Source of the DNA: Thioclava pacifica DSM 10166
GTDB lineage: Bacteria > Pseudomonadota > Alphaproteobacteria > Rhodobacterales > Rhodobacteraceae
DNA: 64,000 bases
NCBI RefSeq assembly: GCF_000714535.1
Contig: NZ_AUND01000001.1
Coordinates: 620,001 to 684,000, forward strand
Direction of reading: 5' to 3'
Below the pieces are notes generated by a model. That model ran no database searches. It was not told the DNA's origin and was given only the letters and a program-made list of their open reading frames with translations. Each line of letters opens with the position of its first letter. Position 1 is the stretch's first letter. Made by a program: the position numbers and the translations under genes. This document shows positions 28,454-37,107 of this stretch, one piece after another.

Positions 28454-29068
28454 ATGGAAGTGATCCTTCTCGAACGCGTGGCCAAGCTCGGCCAGATGGG
28501 TGACGTGGTCACCGTCAAGGACGGCTACGGCCGCAACTACCTTCTGCCGCAAGGCAAGGCGCTGCGTGCCAACGAGGCCAACATCAAGGGCTTCGAAGAG
28601 CGCAAGGCTCAGCTCGAAGCGCGCAACCTCGAAACCAAGCAGGAAGCCGAAGCGCTGGCATCGCGCCTCGACGGCCAGCAGTTCGTCGTGATCCGTTCGG
28701 CCTCCGACGGCGGCAACCTCTACGGTTCGGTCACCACCCGCGACGCGGCGATGATCGCCACCGACGAGGGCTTCTCGATCGACCGCAAGCAGGTCGTGAT
28801 CCGTCAGCCGATCAAGGTTCTCGGCCTTCACACTGTCGAAGTGCACCTGCACCCCGAAGTGGTCTGCGAGATCAACCTGAACGTCGCGCGCTCGGCCGAA
28901 GAAGCCGAACTGCAAGCCTCGGGCAAGTCGATCCAGGATCTGGCAGCGGAAGAAGAAGCCGCGGCTGAATTCGAGATCGCGGAACTGTTCGACGATATCG
29001 GCGGCGCCGCTTCGGACGACGACGAAGGCCCGGTCGCGACCCCGGAAGCCGAAGCCGACAAGACCTGA
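28454..29068 (+). CDS. rplI: 50S ribosomal protein L9
   Basis: A 204-residue L9 protein. The N-terminal domain carries [20 protein letters not shown] (residues 16-35), followed by the long connecting helix and C-terminal domain. It is about 50 residues longer than E. coli L9 owing to an acidic C-terminal tail, common in Rhodobacterales. Last gene of the ribosomal operon. Confidence 0.97.
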   Translation: MEVILLERVAKLGQMGDVVTVKDGYGRNYLLPQGKALRANEANIKGFEERKAQLEARNLETKQEAEALASRLDGQQFVVIRSASDGGNLYGSVTTRDAAMIATDEGFSIDRKQVVIRQPIKVLGLHTVEVHLHPEVVCEINLNVARSAEEAELQASGKSIQDLAAEEEAAAEFEIAELFDDIGGAASDDDEGPVATPEAEADKT

Positions 29069-29102
29069 TCGGAGTCCGCTCCGGCAGATCTGCCAAAGTT
29101 TG

Positions 29103-29130
29103 AAACCGCGCCTCCCGGGGCGCGGTTTTT
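29103..29130 (+). terminator. Terminator of the rpsF-rpsR-rplI operon
   Basis: AAACCGCGCC pairs with GGCGCGGTTT over a short TCCCGG loop, followed by TTTCTTTG, 34 bp after the rplI stop. Confidence 0.9.
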
Positions 29131-29217
29131 CTTTGTCCTGTCCTCTCCGCACGCGAAGGCGCTTGCCTCGCAGGGGCGGCCTTCGTTAGGTGAAGGCGTG
29201 AGGTAAAGAGGGCAGTC

Positions 29218-30534
29218 ATGGACGAGTTGATCGCGCGTATTCGACCCTATGGGGAAACGGCCTGGGCCTGGGCGCAGACGCCCGCCGCCTGGGGGCAAGT
29301 TGCGGCGCTCGCACTGGTGGTCGTACTCACGGGGATGCTCGCGCGCCTGTTGCGCCCACGCTTGCGCGTCTGGCTGACCCCGCTCGCCGGGACCAGAGCT
29401 CTGCGCGCGGTGATCCGCCGTCAGATCCTCCGCTTGATGCCGCTCCTTTGGCCGTTGCTTGCCGCCGGGCTGGCGCTTCTGGCCGAAAGCATTCTCACCT
29501 CGATCTTCGGCACCGCCGGGATCGTGGGCTTCGCCAAGCGGGTCTTCCTGTTCCTCGCCGTGCGCACCTATGTGCGCGATGTGCTCAAGGACCCGTTCCT
29601 GCGCACTTTCGGACGCTTCCTCGTGCTGCCGATCGCGCTGGTCTATGTGGTGGGGCTTCTGCCCGCCGCGAGCACCGCGCTGGCAAACATCAAGGTGCCG
29701 CTGGGCAATCTCTCCTTCGACCTGCTCTGGGTCGTGAAATTCGGCCTCTTCGGCGGGCTGATCTTCTGGTTCGGGCGGTGGTCGAACGAGCGTTCGCAGA
29801 GCTATATCGAAACGCAGGAGGAGCTGCGCCCGGCCACCCGTATCCTCGCGATCAAGGCGGCCGAGATCGTGATCTTCGGCGCCGCCTTCCTGATCCTGAT
29901 GAACGTGATGGGGGTCGATCTGACGACGCTCGCGGTGCTGGGCGGCGCGCTCGGCGTCGGCATCGGTCTGGGCTTGCAACAGATCGCGTCCAACTTCATC
30001 TCGGGCATCATCCTGCTGCTCGAAGGGCAGGCGACGGTGGGCGATTATGTCGAGCTCGACGGGGGAGAACAGGGCACGATCGTCAAGATGACGATGCGCT
30101 CGATCATCCTCGAGACCTTCGACGGCAAATGGATCGTGGTGCCGAACGAGCATTTCATCACCACCCGCGTCGTGAACTATTCCGATCAGGGCTCGGCCAA
30201 TCGGCTCGAAGCCCCGTTCTCGGTCAGCTACGAGACCGATATCAACCGCGTGCCCGAGATCGTCGAGCGCGCTGTCGCGACCCATCCGGCGGTGCTGAGC
30301 ACGCCGCAGGCCCCCGATTGCGAGCTGCGTGGCTTTGGCGAGAGCGGCATCGACTTCGCGGTGGAGTTCTGGGTGAGCGGGCTCGATGACGGGCCGCACA
30401 AATATACCTCGGATGTGCTGTTCCTGATCTGGAATGCGCTCAAAGCCGAAGGAATCGAGATCCCCTATCCGCGCCGCGTGATCGAGATGCGCGGGGCCGG
30501 GGCCGCCCAGCTCGCCGCGCCGCAGGGGGGGTGA
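29218..30534 (+). CDS. Mechanosensitive ion channel (MscS family)
   Basis: A 438-residue inner-membrane protein with about six membrane helices. The pore helix region (LGGALGVGIGLGLQQIASNF, near residue 240) and the beta domain (GTIVKMTMRSIILETFDG, VVPNEHF) are typical of MscS. It would open on membrane tension to release solutes. It is longer than MscS (286 residues), so it has extra N-terminal helices as in MscK/YbdG-type channels. It has an AAAGAGGG RBS. Confidence 0.92.
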   Translation: MDELIARIRPYGETAWAWAQTPAAWGQVAALALVVVLTGMLARLLRPRLRVWLTPLAGTRALRAVIRRQILRLMPLLWPLLAAGLALLAESILTSIFGTAGIVGFAKRVFLFLAVRTYVRDVLKDPFLRTFGRFLVLPIALVYVVGLLPAASTALANIKVPLGNLSFDLLWVVKFGLFGGLIFWFGRWSNERSQSYIETQEELRPATRILAIKAAEIVIFGAAFLILMNVMGVDLTTLAVLGGALGVGIGLGLQQIASNFISGIILLLEGQATVGDYVELDGGEQGTIVKMTMRSIILETFDGKWIVVPNEHFITTRVVNYSDQGSANRLEAPFSVSYETDINRVPEIVERAVATHPAVLSTPQAPDCELRGFGESGIDFAVEFWVSGLDDGPHKYTSDVLFLIWNALKAEGIEIPYPRRVIEMRGAGAAQLAAPQGG

Positions 30535-30607
30535 GCGCGCAGGCAAAGCCTCAAAATTGCCGTTTTTTTCTCCCAGACTGGCCTTTAAGCCGATCTGGAG
30601 AGGCAAG

Positions 30608-30865
30608 ATGAAGCTGTTTTCGATCATTCACCGGGCGCTGACCCATACCGTGCTGGTCACGGCCGGCTTGCTTTACATGTACAATCCCCCCGCCTTCGAG
30701 GGGCGGCTGGCCGATGCTGGCGAAGTGCTCCGCGCTGTGATCAACGGCGATCAGGAGGGCACCGAGGCCCTGCGGACCGCCGCCTACAGCATCGGCGCGA
30801 AATTCGAGAGCGCCCGCCGAGAAATCGGCGCTGCGGCGCAGGATATGATCACCGCCAAGCCCTGA
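30608..30865 (+). CDS. Small hypothetical protein with one membrane segment
   Basis: An 85-residue protein with a hydrophobic segment at residues 10-25 (LTHTVLVTAGLLYMYN), followed by an amphipathic acidic region. I do not recognise the family. The ATG at 30608 follows a GGAGAGG RBS. It lies between mscS and the convergent trigger factor gene and is probably transcribed alone. Confidence 0.65.
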   Translation: MKLFSIIHRALTHTVLVTAGLLYMYNPPAFEGRLADAGEVLRAVINGDQEGTEALRTAAYSIGAKFESARREIGAAAQDMITAKP

Positions 30866-30917
30866 TATCGGGCGCAGGCCGCGCCGCTGCGCGACAGGTT
30901 CCAAACCCGCACCTAGC

Positions 30918-30947
30918 AAAAAGGCCGCTCCCGAAGGAGCGGCCTTT
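30918..30947. terminator. Bidirectional terminator between the small protein gene and tig
   Basis: AAAGGCCGCTCC pairs with GGAGCGGCCTTT around a CGAA tetraloop, with five A residues on the left (T-run for tig on the reverse strand). Confidence 0.85.
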
Positions 30948-30972
30948 CGATCTTTGCGATCGCTGACGGGGA

Positions 30973-32301
30973 TCAGACCTCGTCGAGCTTCTCGATCTCT
31001 TTTTGCAGGTCTTCCTTGGAGACTTCCTTCTCGGTCACCTTGGCTTCGCCCGCGATGTAATCGACGACCTTGTCTTCGAAGATCGGCGCGCGCAGCTGCT
31101 GTTGCATCTGCGGGTTCTGCTGCACGAATTCGAAGAAGGCACGTTCCTGACCCGGGTACTGGCGCGCCTGGTTCATGACCGCCTGGGTCATCTCGGCGTC
31201 GGAGACCTCGATCTCCTGCTTGCGGCCGATTTCGGCGAGCAGCAGGCCAAGGCGCACGCGGCGCTCGGCGAGGCTGTTGTGCTCGTCGGTCGCTTCGATC
31301 TCGCCGTGATTATGGCCGTGATCTTCGGGATGCTCTTCGTGATAGAGCTGGTGCGCGATCTGCTTGGCCTCGGCTTCCACCAGCGAGGGCGGCAGGTCGA
31401 ACTTGACCTTGTCGTCGAGCTGGTCGAGCAGGCCACGCTTCATCACCTGACGCGCAGCGCCGACATATTCGGCTTCGAGACGCTCGGCGATCTGGCCTTT
31501 CAGCGCGGCGAGATCTTCGGCGCCGAACTGCTTGGCGAGATCGTCATTGATCTCGGCGGCTTTCGCGGCTTTCACCTCGTGCACCTTGCACTTGAAGAGC
31601 GCTTCCTTGCCCGCGAGGTGCTCCGCACCGTATTCGGTCGGGAAGGTCACGGTCACGTCGATATCGTCGCCAGCCTTGGCGCCGAGGAGTTGTTCCTCGA
31701 AGCCCGGGATGAACGAACCCGAGCCGAGCTCGAGCGGGTAGCCTTCGCCCTTGCCGCCTTCGAACGCTTCGCCATCGACGAAACCTTCGAAATCGATCAC
31801 GACCTGATCGCCATTCTCGGCCTTGCCGTCCTTGGCTTCGAAGTTCTTCGCGGTGGCCGCGAGGCTGCTAAGCGCCTCGTCGACTTCGGCTTCGTTGGCC
31901 TTCACGACCAGACGCTCGAGGGTGACGCCCGAGAGGTCGACTTCCGGGATTTCCGGCAGCGCTTCGTACTCGACGGTCACGATCACGTCGTCACCCTCTT
32001 TCCAGTTCTCGCCGTCTTTCATCTCGATCTTCGGCTGCATCGCGGGGCGGTCGCCGGTCTTGTCGAAATGTTCGCTCATCGCGCCGTCGACGGCGTCCTG
32101 CATCGCTTCGCCGAGGATGCGCGGGCCGAACTGCTTGCGCAGCATCGCCATCGGCACCTTGCCCTTGCGGAAGCCCTTCATCTCGATCTCGGGCTGCGCT
32201 TCTTCGAGCTTCGCGGTGACCTTGTCGTCGAGTTCTTTCGCGGTGATGGTGATCTCGTAGCCGCGCTTGAGGCCGTCGTTGAGGGTCTCGGTGACCTGCA
32301 T
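30973..32301 (-). CDS. tig: Trigger factor (ribosome-associated chaperone / PPIase)
   Basis: A 442-residue trigger factor. The N-terminal ribosome-binding domain carries the signature [17 protein letters not shown] (near residue 43). The PPIase domain (about 150-240) has [19 protein letters not shown], and a helical C-terminal domain includes a His-rich [14 protein letters not shown] stretch near residue 315. It folds nascent chains at the tunnel exit. The His-rich insertion is a small oddity that may bind metal. A reverse-strand AAGGACA RBS supports the start. Confidence 0.97.
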   Translation of the reverse strand: MQVTETLNDGLKRGYEITITAKELDDKVTAKLEEAQPEIEMKGFRKGKVPMAMLRKQFGPRILGEAMQDAVDGAMSEHFDKTGDRPAMQPKIEMKDGENWKEGDDVIVTVEYEALPEIPEVDLSGVTLERLVVKANEAEVDEALSSLAATAKNFEAKDGKAENGDQVVIDFEGFVDGEAFEGGKGEGYPLELGSGSFIPGFEEQLLGAKAGDDIDVTVTFPTEYGAEHLAGKEALFKCKVHEVKAAKAAEINDDLAKQFGAEDLAALKGQIAERLEAEYVGAARQVMKRGLLDQLDDKVKFDLPPSLVEAEAKQIAHQLYHEEHPEDHGHNHGEIEATDEHNSLAERRVRLGLLLAEIGRKQEIEVSDAEMTQAVMNQARQYPGQERAFFEFVQQNPQMQQQLRAPIFEDKVVDYIAGEAKVTEKEVSKEDLQKEIEKLDEV

Positions 32302-32966
32302 GGGATGTCCTTATCTTTATGCGCCGCGCGGATCGCGGCCGGGTTCGCAATTTCAGCCGCCCTTCTATTGGGCGCGCGCCTTGGTGGCAAGGCGAAAACG
32401 GGGCCTGGCAGGGCCGTCTCGAAGGGAATGTGAGCGGTGTGGGTTCGCAGCGACCGGGAAGCGGGTGTCTGACTCCGTGCGGTGCCGCTGCGATACGCGC
32501 TTAGCGGCGGGGCGCACAGCCGTGAAAGGTCGGGTCATCGACGCCGCCAGACCCGCGGGCGCCGTCCGGTCCGGCTTGCCCACACAAGCCACGCGGACCC
32601 CCTTTGAGGCGCTGCGCCGGTCGAAGCGGCGTCGATGACCCAGATCCGGCGTGCACAGGGCAGCCCCGCGATACGGGAGCGGCGCGGGTCTCGCCAGATA
32701 CCATTTCGCGACCGGCCGGGCCGGTTGCGTTCAAAGGGCCGGGCAAAGCAATCGCGCTGCGAGCCTGGGCGGTGGAAGACCCGCCCGTGTGACGCTTTTC
32801 GAGATCTCCTCTCGCGCTGCGCGATATCTCTACGCCCCTGAATGGCGCATGTTGCAGCTTTCGCCGTTTTCATGCGCTTTGCCCCGGCGCTGACATTAGG
32901 GAAAGCGTGGCAGCGATGCAGCGTCCAAATCCGGGCAGATCGGGGTCGATCGGGCACGCGGCGCGA
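32302..32966. other. 665-bp stretch upstream of tig without a supported gene
   Basis: Open frames up to 140 codons exist on both strands, but none has a recognisable family, convincing RBS or conserved composition. Many are Arg/Pro-rich, as expected for chance frames in GC-rich DNA. It probably holds the tig promoter; I see no RNA gene. Confidence 0.6.
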
Positions 32967-33953
32967 TCAACCGCCCGCATTCGCCGCGATCGTTTCGCGC
33001 AAGGCCCGGTCGACCATCTCGAACTTCACCGCTTGGCGGCGGAAATGGTCTTTCACGAAATCGGTCGTGACCCACAGGCAGCCCCGCCGGCGTGGCTGCT
33101 CCCAGCCGAGCAGCCCTTCGGTCTCGGCCTTGTGCACCATACGCTTGACGTTCGAGACCGAGATCAGGAAGCGTTCGGCCAGCGCGGCGATGCTGATCGG
33201 TTCGAGCAGGATCCGCCCGTCCACCGCCTCGAGCGTGGTGAGTTTCGAAATCAGGTAATGCAGCAGCAGACCGCCGACATCCGAACCCAGAAAATTCGCC
33301 ATCGAGGGGGCTGGGTTGAGCCATTCGTGATCGGTGAGGATCAGTTCGAGCATGCGCGGCTGGGCGCGAAACAGGATATCGATATCTGCGCCCGCGACCG
33401 CATCGCGATTACCGCCGTCGAGCAGGTCGAGACAGCGCAGATGCCCCTGACACCACAGCCGCATCCCGGTCTCGGCCAGTTCGGTCGTGGTGGCTGGACG
33501 CAGGCGGGCATCCTCGACCTGACCGAGCCAGTGCAGAAAGCCGTAGGTCTCGAGTTCGGACATATACAGGCTGAGCGTGTTGCGATTGACCTTCACATGG
33601 GGACGCAACACCTCGTGCAAGCGGCCCGGTGTGAGGCCGATATCACCGGGATCGAACCGCCCGCGCATGCTCAGCGCGAAACAGGTCTGGGTGACGAGCC
33701 ATTTGCGATAGGAGGCCAGCAGCCGCGCCATGCGCGGGTTCGCGGTTTGCACATCAAGCAGGACGAGCGCGATTTGCTTCTCGGCGCTGAAGAATTGTGG
33801 ATGATTGGCGATTTCGCAGCGCCGCATCGCGATCCCGCGTAGCGGTGCGGCCGCCACGCTATTCCGCGCAGCCACACCCGTCGGGTGGGGACTGTCATTA
33901 TCCATCGGCTGCGGCCTGTGCGGCGAGCGCCGACCCTTCAAGAGGTCGGTCAT
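32967..33953 (-). CDS. Unrecognised protein with winged-helix-like segments, possible regulator
   Basis: A 328-residue soluble protein. Two stretches look like helix-turn-helix: around residues 115-150 (LHEVLRPHVKVNRNTLSLYM) and around 255-285 (SIAALAERFLISVSNVKRMV followed by a wing, LGWEQPRRRGCLWV). No known family is certain. The start has a reverse-strand AAGGGAAA RBS 4 bp before the ATG, and the RBS and start lie inside a 10-bp inverted repeat, suggesting self-regulation. Target genes cannot be named. Confidence 0.65.
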   Translation of the reverse strand: MTDLLKGRRSPHRPQPMDNDSPHPTGVAARNSVAAAPLRGIAMRRCEIANHPQFFSAEKQIALVLLDVQTANPRMARLLASYRKWLVTQTCFALSMRGRFDPGDIGLTPGRLHEVLRPHVKVNRNTLSLYMSELETYGFLHWLGQVEDARLRPATTTELAETGMRLWCQGHLRCLDLLDGGNRDAVAGADIDILFRAQPRMLELILTDHEWLNPAPSMANFLGSDVGGLLLHYLISKLTTLEAVDGRILLEPISIAALAERFLISVSNVKRMVHKAETEGLLGWEQPRRRGCLWVTTDFVKDHFRRQAVKFEMVDRALRETIAANAGG

Positions 33954-33987
33954 CGCTTTCCCTTACGTACGTTTCCCGAAAGCGATG
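33951..33987 (-). repeat. 10-bp inverted repeat over the start of the HTH-like gene
   Basis: CATCGCTTTC (33951-33960) and GAAAGCGATG (33978-33987) are perfect arms around 17 nt with an inner ACGTACGT palindrome. The left arm on the plus strand contains the reverse-strand start codon and abuts the RBS. It may be an operator or an mRNA hairpin that hides the start. Confidence 0.75.
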
Positions 33988-34079
33988 ATAAAACAAAACC
34001 TTGCAAAAGTAAGGGTGCGGTGTTCGCAGAATGCGCACGAACCTGCGAGCCAGGCCGATCGAAAGCATTTCAGGGGGAT

Positions 34080-34163
34080 TGGTGCGGGTGAAGGGACTCG
34101 AACCCCCACGCCAAAGGCGCCAGAACCTAAATCTGGTGCGTCTACCAGTTCCGCCACACCCGC
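34080..34163 (-). tRNA. tRNA-Leu, anticodon UAG
   Basis: The reverse strand folds as a cloverleaf: acceptor GCGGGTG/CACCCGC, D-arm TGGCGGAACTGGTAGACGC, anticodon stem CCAGA/TCTGG with loop TTTAGGT (anticodon TAG), a long variable arm typical of leucine tRNAs, and T-arm GGGGGTTCGAGTCCC. CCA is encoded (34080-34082). Confidence 0.95.
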
Positions 34164-34304
34164 ATGCGGGGCGTAATAGCAACAGCCTGCGCGCTGGGGA
34201 AGGGGGGCTGCGCGTTTTCGCTCGTCTTAACCCCGTGTTCAGGGTTAGCCTTTCATAAAAGGCGCGTCAGACGCCGAAAAGCAGTAGGCAGAGCAGGTAT
34301 CGCC

Positions 34305-34817
34305 ATGGAACAGGATCCGCGGCGGGAGGACGGTATGGCCGTGCTCCGGCAAGTTCTCGACATCGACCGGCCTGACGCAGCGCCGGGGGACGCGCTGGCA
34401 GGCGGCATCGCCGCAGGTGCGCGCGTCTATACGCTCGATGGCGCGCTTCCCGTGGAGTTCCTCGAACCCGGAGATCGGGTGGTGACGCGGGCGGGCGCGC
34501 GGCGTTTGCGGCGGGTCGTTTCGGGGGAGTATGCGGGCAGCCTGATCCGCGTCGCGCCCGGCGCGCTCGGCCATGACCGGCCCGGGGCGCCGCTGCTGCT
34601 TGGGCCCGCGACGCGGCTTCTGATGCGCGATTGGCGGGTCGAGGTGATCTACGGTAAGCGCGAGGCTTTGGTGCCGGCGCAGGCGATGGTCGACGGGCGC
34701 TATGTAACGCTCGGGCGGGGCCGCGCCCGGCTCTACCGCCTGGAATTCGAGGCACCGGAGGTGATCTATGCCGATGGGGTCGAGATCGCGGCGGCGGCTG
34801 CGCAGGTGCGCGCCTGA
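34305..34817 (+). CDS. Hint (hedgehog/intein) domain protein
   Basis: A 170-residue protein with the Hint start AAGARVYTLDGALPVEFLEPGDRVVTRAG (shown in part: GARVYTLDGALPVEFL) and family strands to the C-terminus. The usual nucleophilic Cys at the start of the Hint fold is absent, as is common in stand-alone Rhodobacterales Hint proteins, so autoprocessing is unlikely. ATG 34305 follows GAGCAGG; the longer frame begins in the tRNA region. The function is unknown. Confidence 0.72.
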   Translation: MEQDPRREDGMAVLRQVLDIDRPDAAPGDALAGGIAAGARVYTLDGALPVEFLEPGDRVVTRAGARRLRRVVSGEYAGSLIRVAPGALGHDRPGAPLLLGPATRLLMRDWRVEVIYGKREALVPAQAMVDGRYVTLGRGRARLYRLEFEAPEVIYADGVEIAAAAAQVRA

Positions 34818-35075
34818 CTGGTCAACCCGGAGAGATTCTGTCAGGAATCCAGCGAAAAACAACCCATGGTTGAAACCGTCACCTTGATCATCGCAAAATG
34901 CAAAATCAAGGCCTGTGTGCATGCGAGATTCGGTAGGGTTTTTCTGTTTGCTTCCCGTGATAGATCTTAATAATTGACATATAGCCGTTCAGTTTGCGAC
35001 GGTTGGCAAGTGCTTATGGGGTAAGCGCTGCGTGTTCACACACGTCTGCCGAAGGGAAGAGCCCGGAGAAAATTC

Positions 35076-35807
35076 ATGACAGCACCTTTGCGAAATGCGG
35101 AGGCAGCATTTGTTTGCGCCGGGTGTCGAGGCCGGAATAGCGGTGTCTGCGGCAGCCTTTCGGAGGGTTCGCTCGCCCGGATCTGCGCTTCGGCCCAGAT
35201 GGTGACCTTGCCGGCGAATGCCCGCGTGTGTGAGGCGGAGCGGGGGTGTTCGCATTTCCATCTGGTTCAAAGTGGTTACCTGCGGATGCAGAGCCATTCG
35301 CTTTCAGGACGGCGTCAGATCCTTGGCGTCGCGCGCCCCGGTGAGAGCATTGGGCCGCCGCGTCGCGGGGTCGGGGGATATGAAGTCGAAGCCGCGACGC
35401 CGGTACGACTGTGCCGTTTCGATCGGCTGACTTTCGAGCTGCTGCTACATGAAGAGCCGGAACTGCGCCGGGCTCTGTGCCAGCAATCGCAAATCTGGCT
35501 TGAGAAAACCCGCCGTCTGACCTGGGTGCTGGGCGCGCTGGGGTCGAACGCGCGGCTGCGTGCGATGCTTTTGCTGTCGCGCGACTGGCTGCCCTGGCAG
35601 CCGCTCGAAGATGGGACGGGGGTTCTGTCGCTCGACCTGCCGCGCCAGGACATCGCGGATTTCCTCGCCACCACGCAGGAAACCGTGAGCCGCCTGCTGC
35701 ACCAGTTCGAGGATGACGGGCTGATCGAGATCATCAACCCGCGCAAGATCCGCCTGATCGATTACGAACGGCTCTCCGAGGGGCTCGACGTGCTGGGCGT
35801 GGCCTAG
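35076..35807 (+). CDS. FNR-type oxygen-sensing regulator with Fe-S cysteines
   Basis: A 243-residue Crp/Fnr protein. N-terminal cysteines at 14, 17 and 25 (C-X2-C-X7-C) have the same spacing as FnrL of Rhodobacter, and a fourth Cys lies in VRLCRFDRL near residue 112, at the place of FNR Cys122. This suggests an oxygen-labile [4Fe-4S] cluster. The recognition helix has E-T-V-S-R, the FNR set that reads TTGAT half-sites. A CGGAGA RBS precedes the ATG. The 258 bp upstream hold a TTGACA (34974) and a TTGAT-N4-GCAAA sequence. It ends overlapping a convergent Crp/Fnr gene by 4 bp. Confidence 0.85.
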   Translation: MTAPLRNAEAAFVCAGCRGRNSGVCGSLSEGSLARICASAQMVTLPANARVCEAERGCSHFHLVQSGYLRMQSHSLSGRRQILGVARPGESIGPPRRGVGGYEVEAATPVRLCRFDRLTFELLLHEEPELRRALCQQSQIWLEKTRRLTWVLGALGSNARLRAMLLLSRDWLPWQPLEDGTGVLSLDLPRQDIADFLATTQETVSRLLHQFEDDGLIEIINPRKIRLIDYERLSEGLDVLGVA

Positions 35808-36556
35808 AGGTCGAAATCCTCGATCAACAGCGCATTGCCCGCAGCCTCGGTCAGCTCGCCCAGATCCAGCACATCCATGTCGTAAGGCGTGTTGATCGCG
35901 ATGATCCCGTCGCGTTCGAGCTGCTTGAACGAGCGGCTGAGCGATTCTGGCGAGGTGCCCAGAAGATGAGCGATATCAACGCGTTTGAGCTTGATGTTCA
36001 GATTGATCGGGGCGCGCGGCGCGATCGCGCCCTGCACCTTGTGCCGGCACAGGATCAGCAGCAAAGAGGCCACCCGCTGCACCACCTTGCCACTGCCCAG
36101 CACCATCACCCATTCGCGCGCGGCGTCGAGCTCGTCGAGCACGTTGAGCAGGAATAGCCGTTCGGCCTCGGGCGAGCGCACGAGCAACGCTTCGAAAGGC
36201 TCGCGCGGGCAAGTGAGCACCTCGGTTTCGGTCAGCGCCTCGATCCGGTAGCCCGATTTGCCATTGAAGGCGCGCCCGAAGAGATCTGCCGGGGTCAGCA
36301 GCCCGATAATATGGCGTCGTCCGTCAGGCAGATCCTTGATCATCGCGAGCAGCCCGTCGAGGACGAAGCCGATGTTCTCCGCCTCGGTGTTTTCCTCGAT
36401 CAGAATATGGCCCGCGGGCACCGTGGCGCGCTCCCAGATTCCGAGCATCTCGCCTTGGAGATCGTCGGGAAGCGCATCGAGGAGGCGTTGCATCTTGCCA
36501 TTGGCCGCTCGCCCCTCGAGCGCCGAGGAGATGACCTGGCGTTGATGTTCTGTCAT
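35804..36556 (-). CDS. Crp/Fnr-family regulator without Fe-S cysteines (DNR/NnrR-like)
   Basis: A 250-residue protein with a cyclic-nucleotide-binding-like domain (residues 30-140), a dimer helix (ELDAAREWVMVLG) and a helix-turn-helix (VDIAHLLGTSPESLSRSFKQL). It resembles FnrL in its middle part but lacks the N-terminal cysteine cluster, so oxygen sensing by Fe-S is unlikely. DNR-type haem/NO sensing is possible. Its recognition helix keeps E-S-L-S-R. The tail-to-tail 4-bp overlap with the FNR gene is unusual. Confidence 0.82.
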   Translation of the reverse strand: MTEHQRQVISSALEGRAANGKMQRLLDALPDDLQGEMLGIWERATVPAGHILIEENTEAENIGFVLDGLLAMIKDLPDGRRHIIGLLTPADLFGRAFNGKSGYRIEALTETEVLTCPREPFEALLVRSPEAERLFLLNVLDELDAAREWVMVLGSGKVVQRVASLLLILCRHKVQGAIAPRAPINLNIKLKRVDIAHLLGTSPESLSRSFKQLERDGIIAINTPYDMDVLDLGELTEAAGNALLIEDFDL

Positions 36557-36716
36557 GAAGCGCGTTTCACTGTTAAGTCCTGTGCTCGCGCTAGCCTAGA
36601 ATGTGCTGTGGAAAAATCCAACGGGAGATTGCAATAGCACCTGCGGCGAAGTGTCGGCGCGCATTCGCGGACCGATGTGCTCCGGGATGAAAAAATCATG
36701 CACGACCGCCATCCCG

Positions 36717-36730
36717 TTGACGGGCATCAA
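36717..36730 (+). promoter_or_regulatory. Crp/Fnr-type site upstream of the small lipoprotein
   Basis: TTGAC-GGGC-ATCAA is a symmetric Fnr-family site whose 3' edge is 53 bp before the lipoprotein ATG. With class II spacing a start near 36765 would be expected. The 227-bp region has no gene. Confidence 0.65.
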
Positions 36731-36783
36731 TGAATCGATGCGCCGCGCCTCGATAACTTGGCTTTCAAACCATGGAGGGACGC

Positions 36784-36972
36784 ATGAAAAATCTTCTTAT
36801 CATTCTCGGTGTCACGGGCCTGCTGGCGGGCTGCGACATGATGCAACCGGCAGCCTCGGATGCGCCGGACGAAGCCGCGATGGCGGCATCGTCGGAGGCG
36901 GCGGATGCCACCTCGGGCACCCATGAGCAAACCGAGAGCCACGACCGCGATCAGGCGAGCAACCCGAACTGA
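36784..36972 (+). CDS. Small lipoprotein
   Basis: A 62-residue precursor with a lipoprotein signal (MKNLLIILGVTGLLAGC, lipobox LLAGC, Cys17) and a short acidic, Ala/Ser/Glu-rich mature part with no fold I recognise. A GGAGGG RBS lies 4 bp before the ATG. It is followed by a strong terminator, so it is its own unit. Its Fnr-like site and its place next to the Slam-like gene suggest a link with that locus. Confidence 0.75.
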   Translation: MKNLLIILGVTGLLAGCDMMQPAASDAPDEAAMAASSEAADATSGTHEQTESHDRDQASNPN

Positions 36973-37004
36973 GACCTGTGTTCCATTTCGGAAGCTAACG
37001 ATCT

Positions 37005-37040
37005 GGCCCGTCTTGTCCGCTGCGACAAGGCGGGCCTTTT
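37005..37040 (+). terminator. Terminator after the small lipoprotein
   Basis: A 13-bp stem (GGCCCGTCTTGTC with GACAAGGCGGGCC, one G-T pair) around a 6-nt loop is followed by TTTT. Confidence 0.85.
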
Positions 37041-37107
37041 CCACGACACCACGGTGCGGTTAGGCTGAGGCACGGGCGAGCAGGATCTGAGAGGGGCGGA
37101 AACTGGA

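Noticed and set aside
31003-32433. 476-codon plus frame opposite trigger factor
   Set aside because: Trigger factor on the reverse strand is unmistakable; the plus frame is its shadow.
32302-32966. Open frames of 60-140 codons upstream of tig
   Set aside because: No RBS, no recognisable family and skewed composition; kept as non-coding.
34884-34911. FNR box upstream of the FNR-type gene (TTGATCATCGCAAA)
   Set aside because: Second half-site matches poorly; the outer TTGAT and ATCAA are 16 bp apart, not 4.
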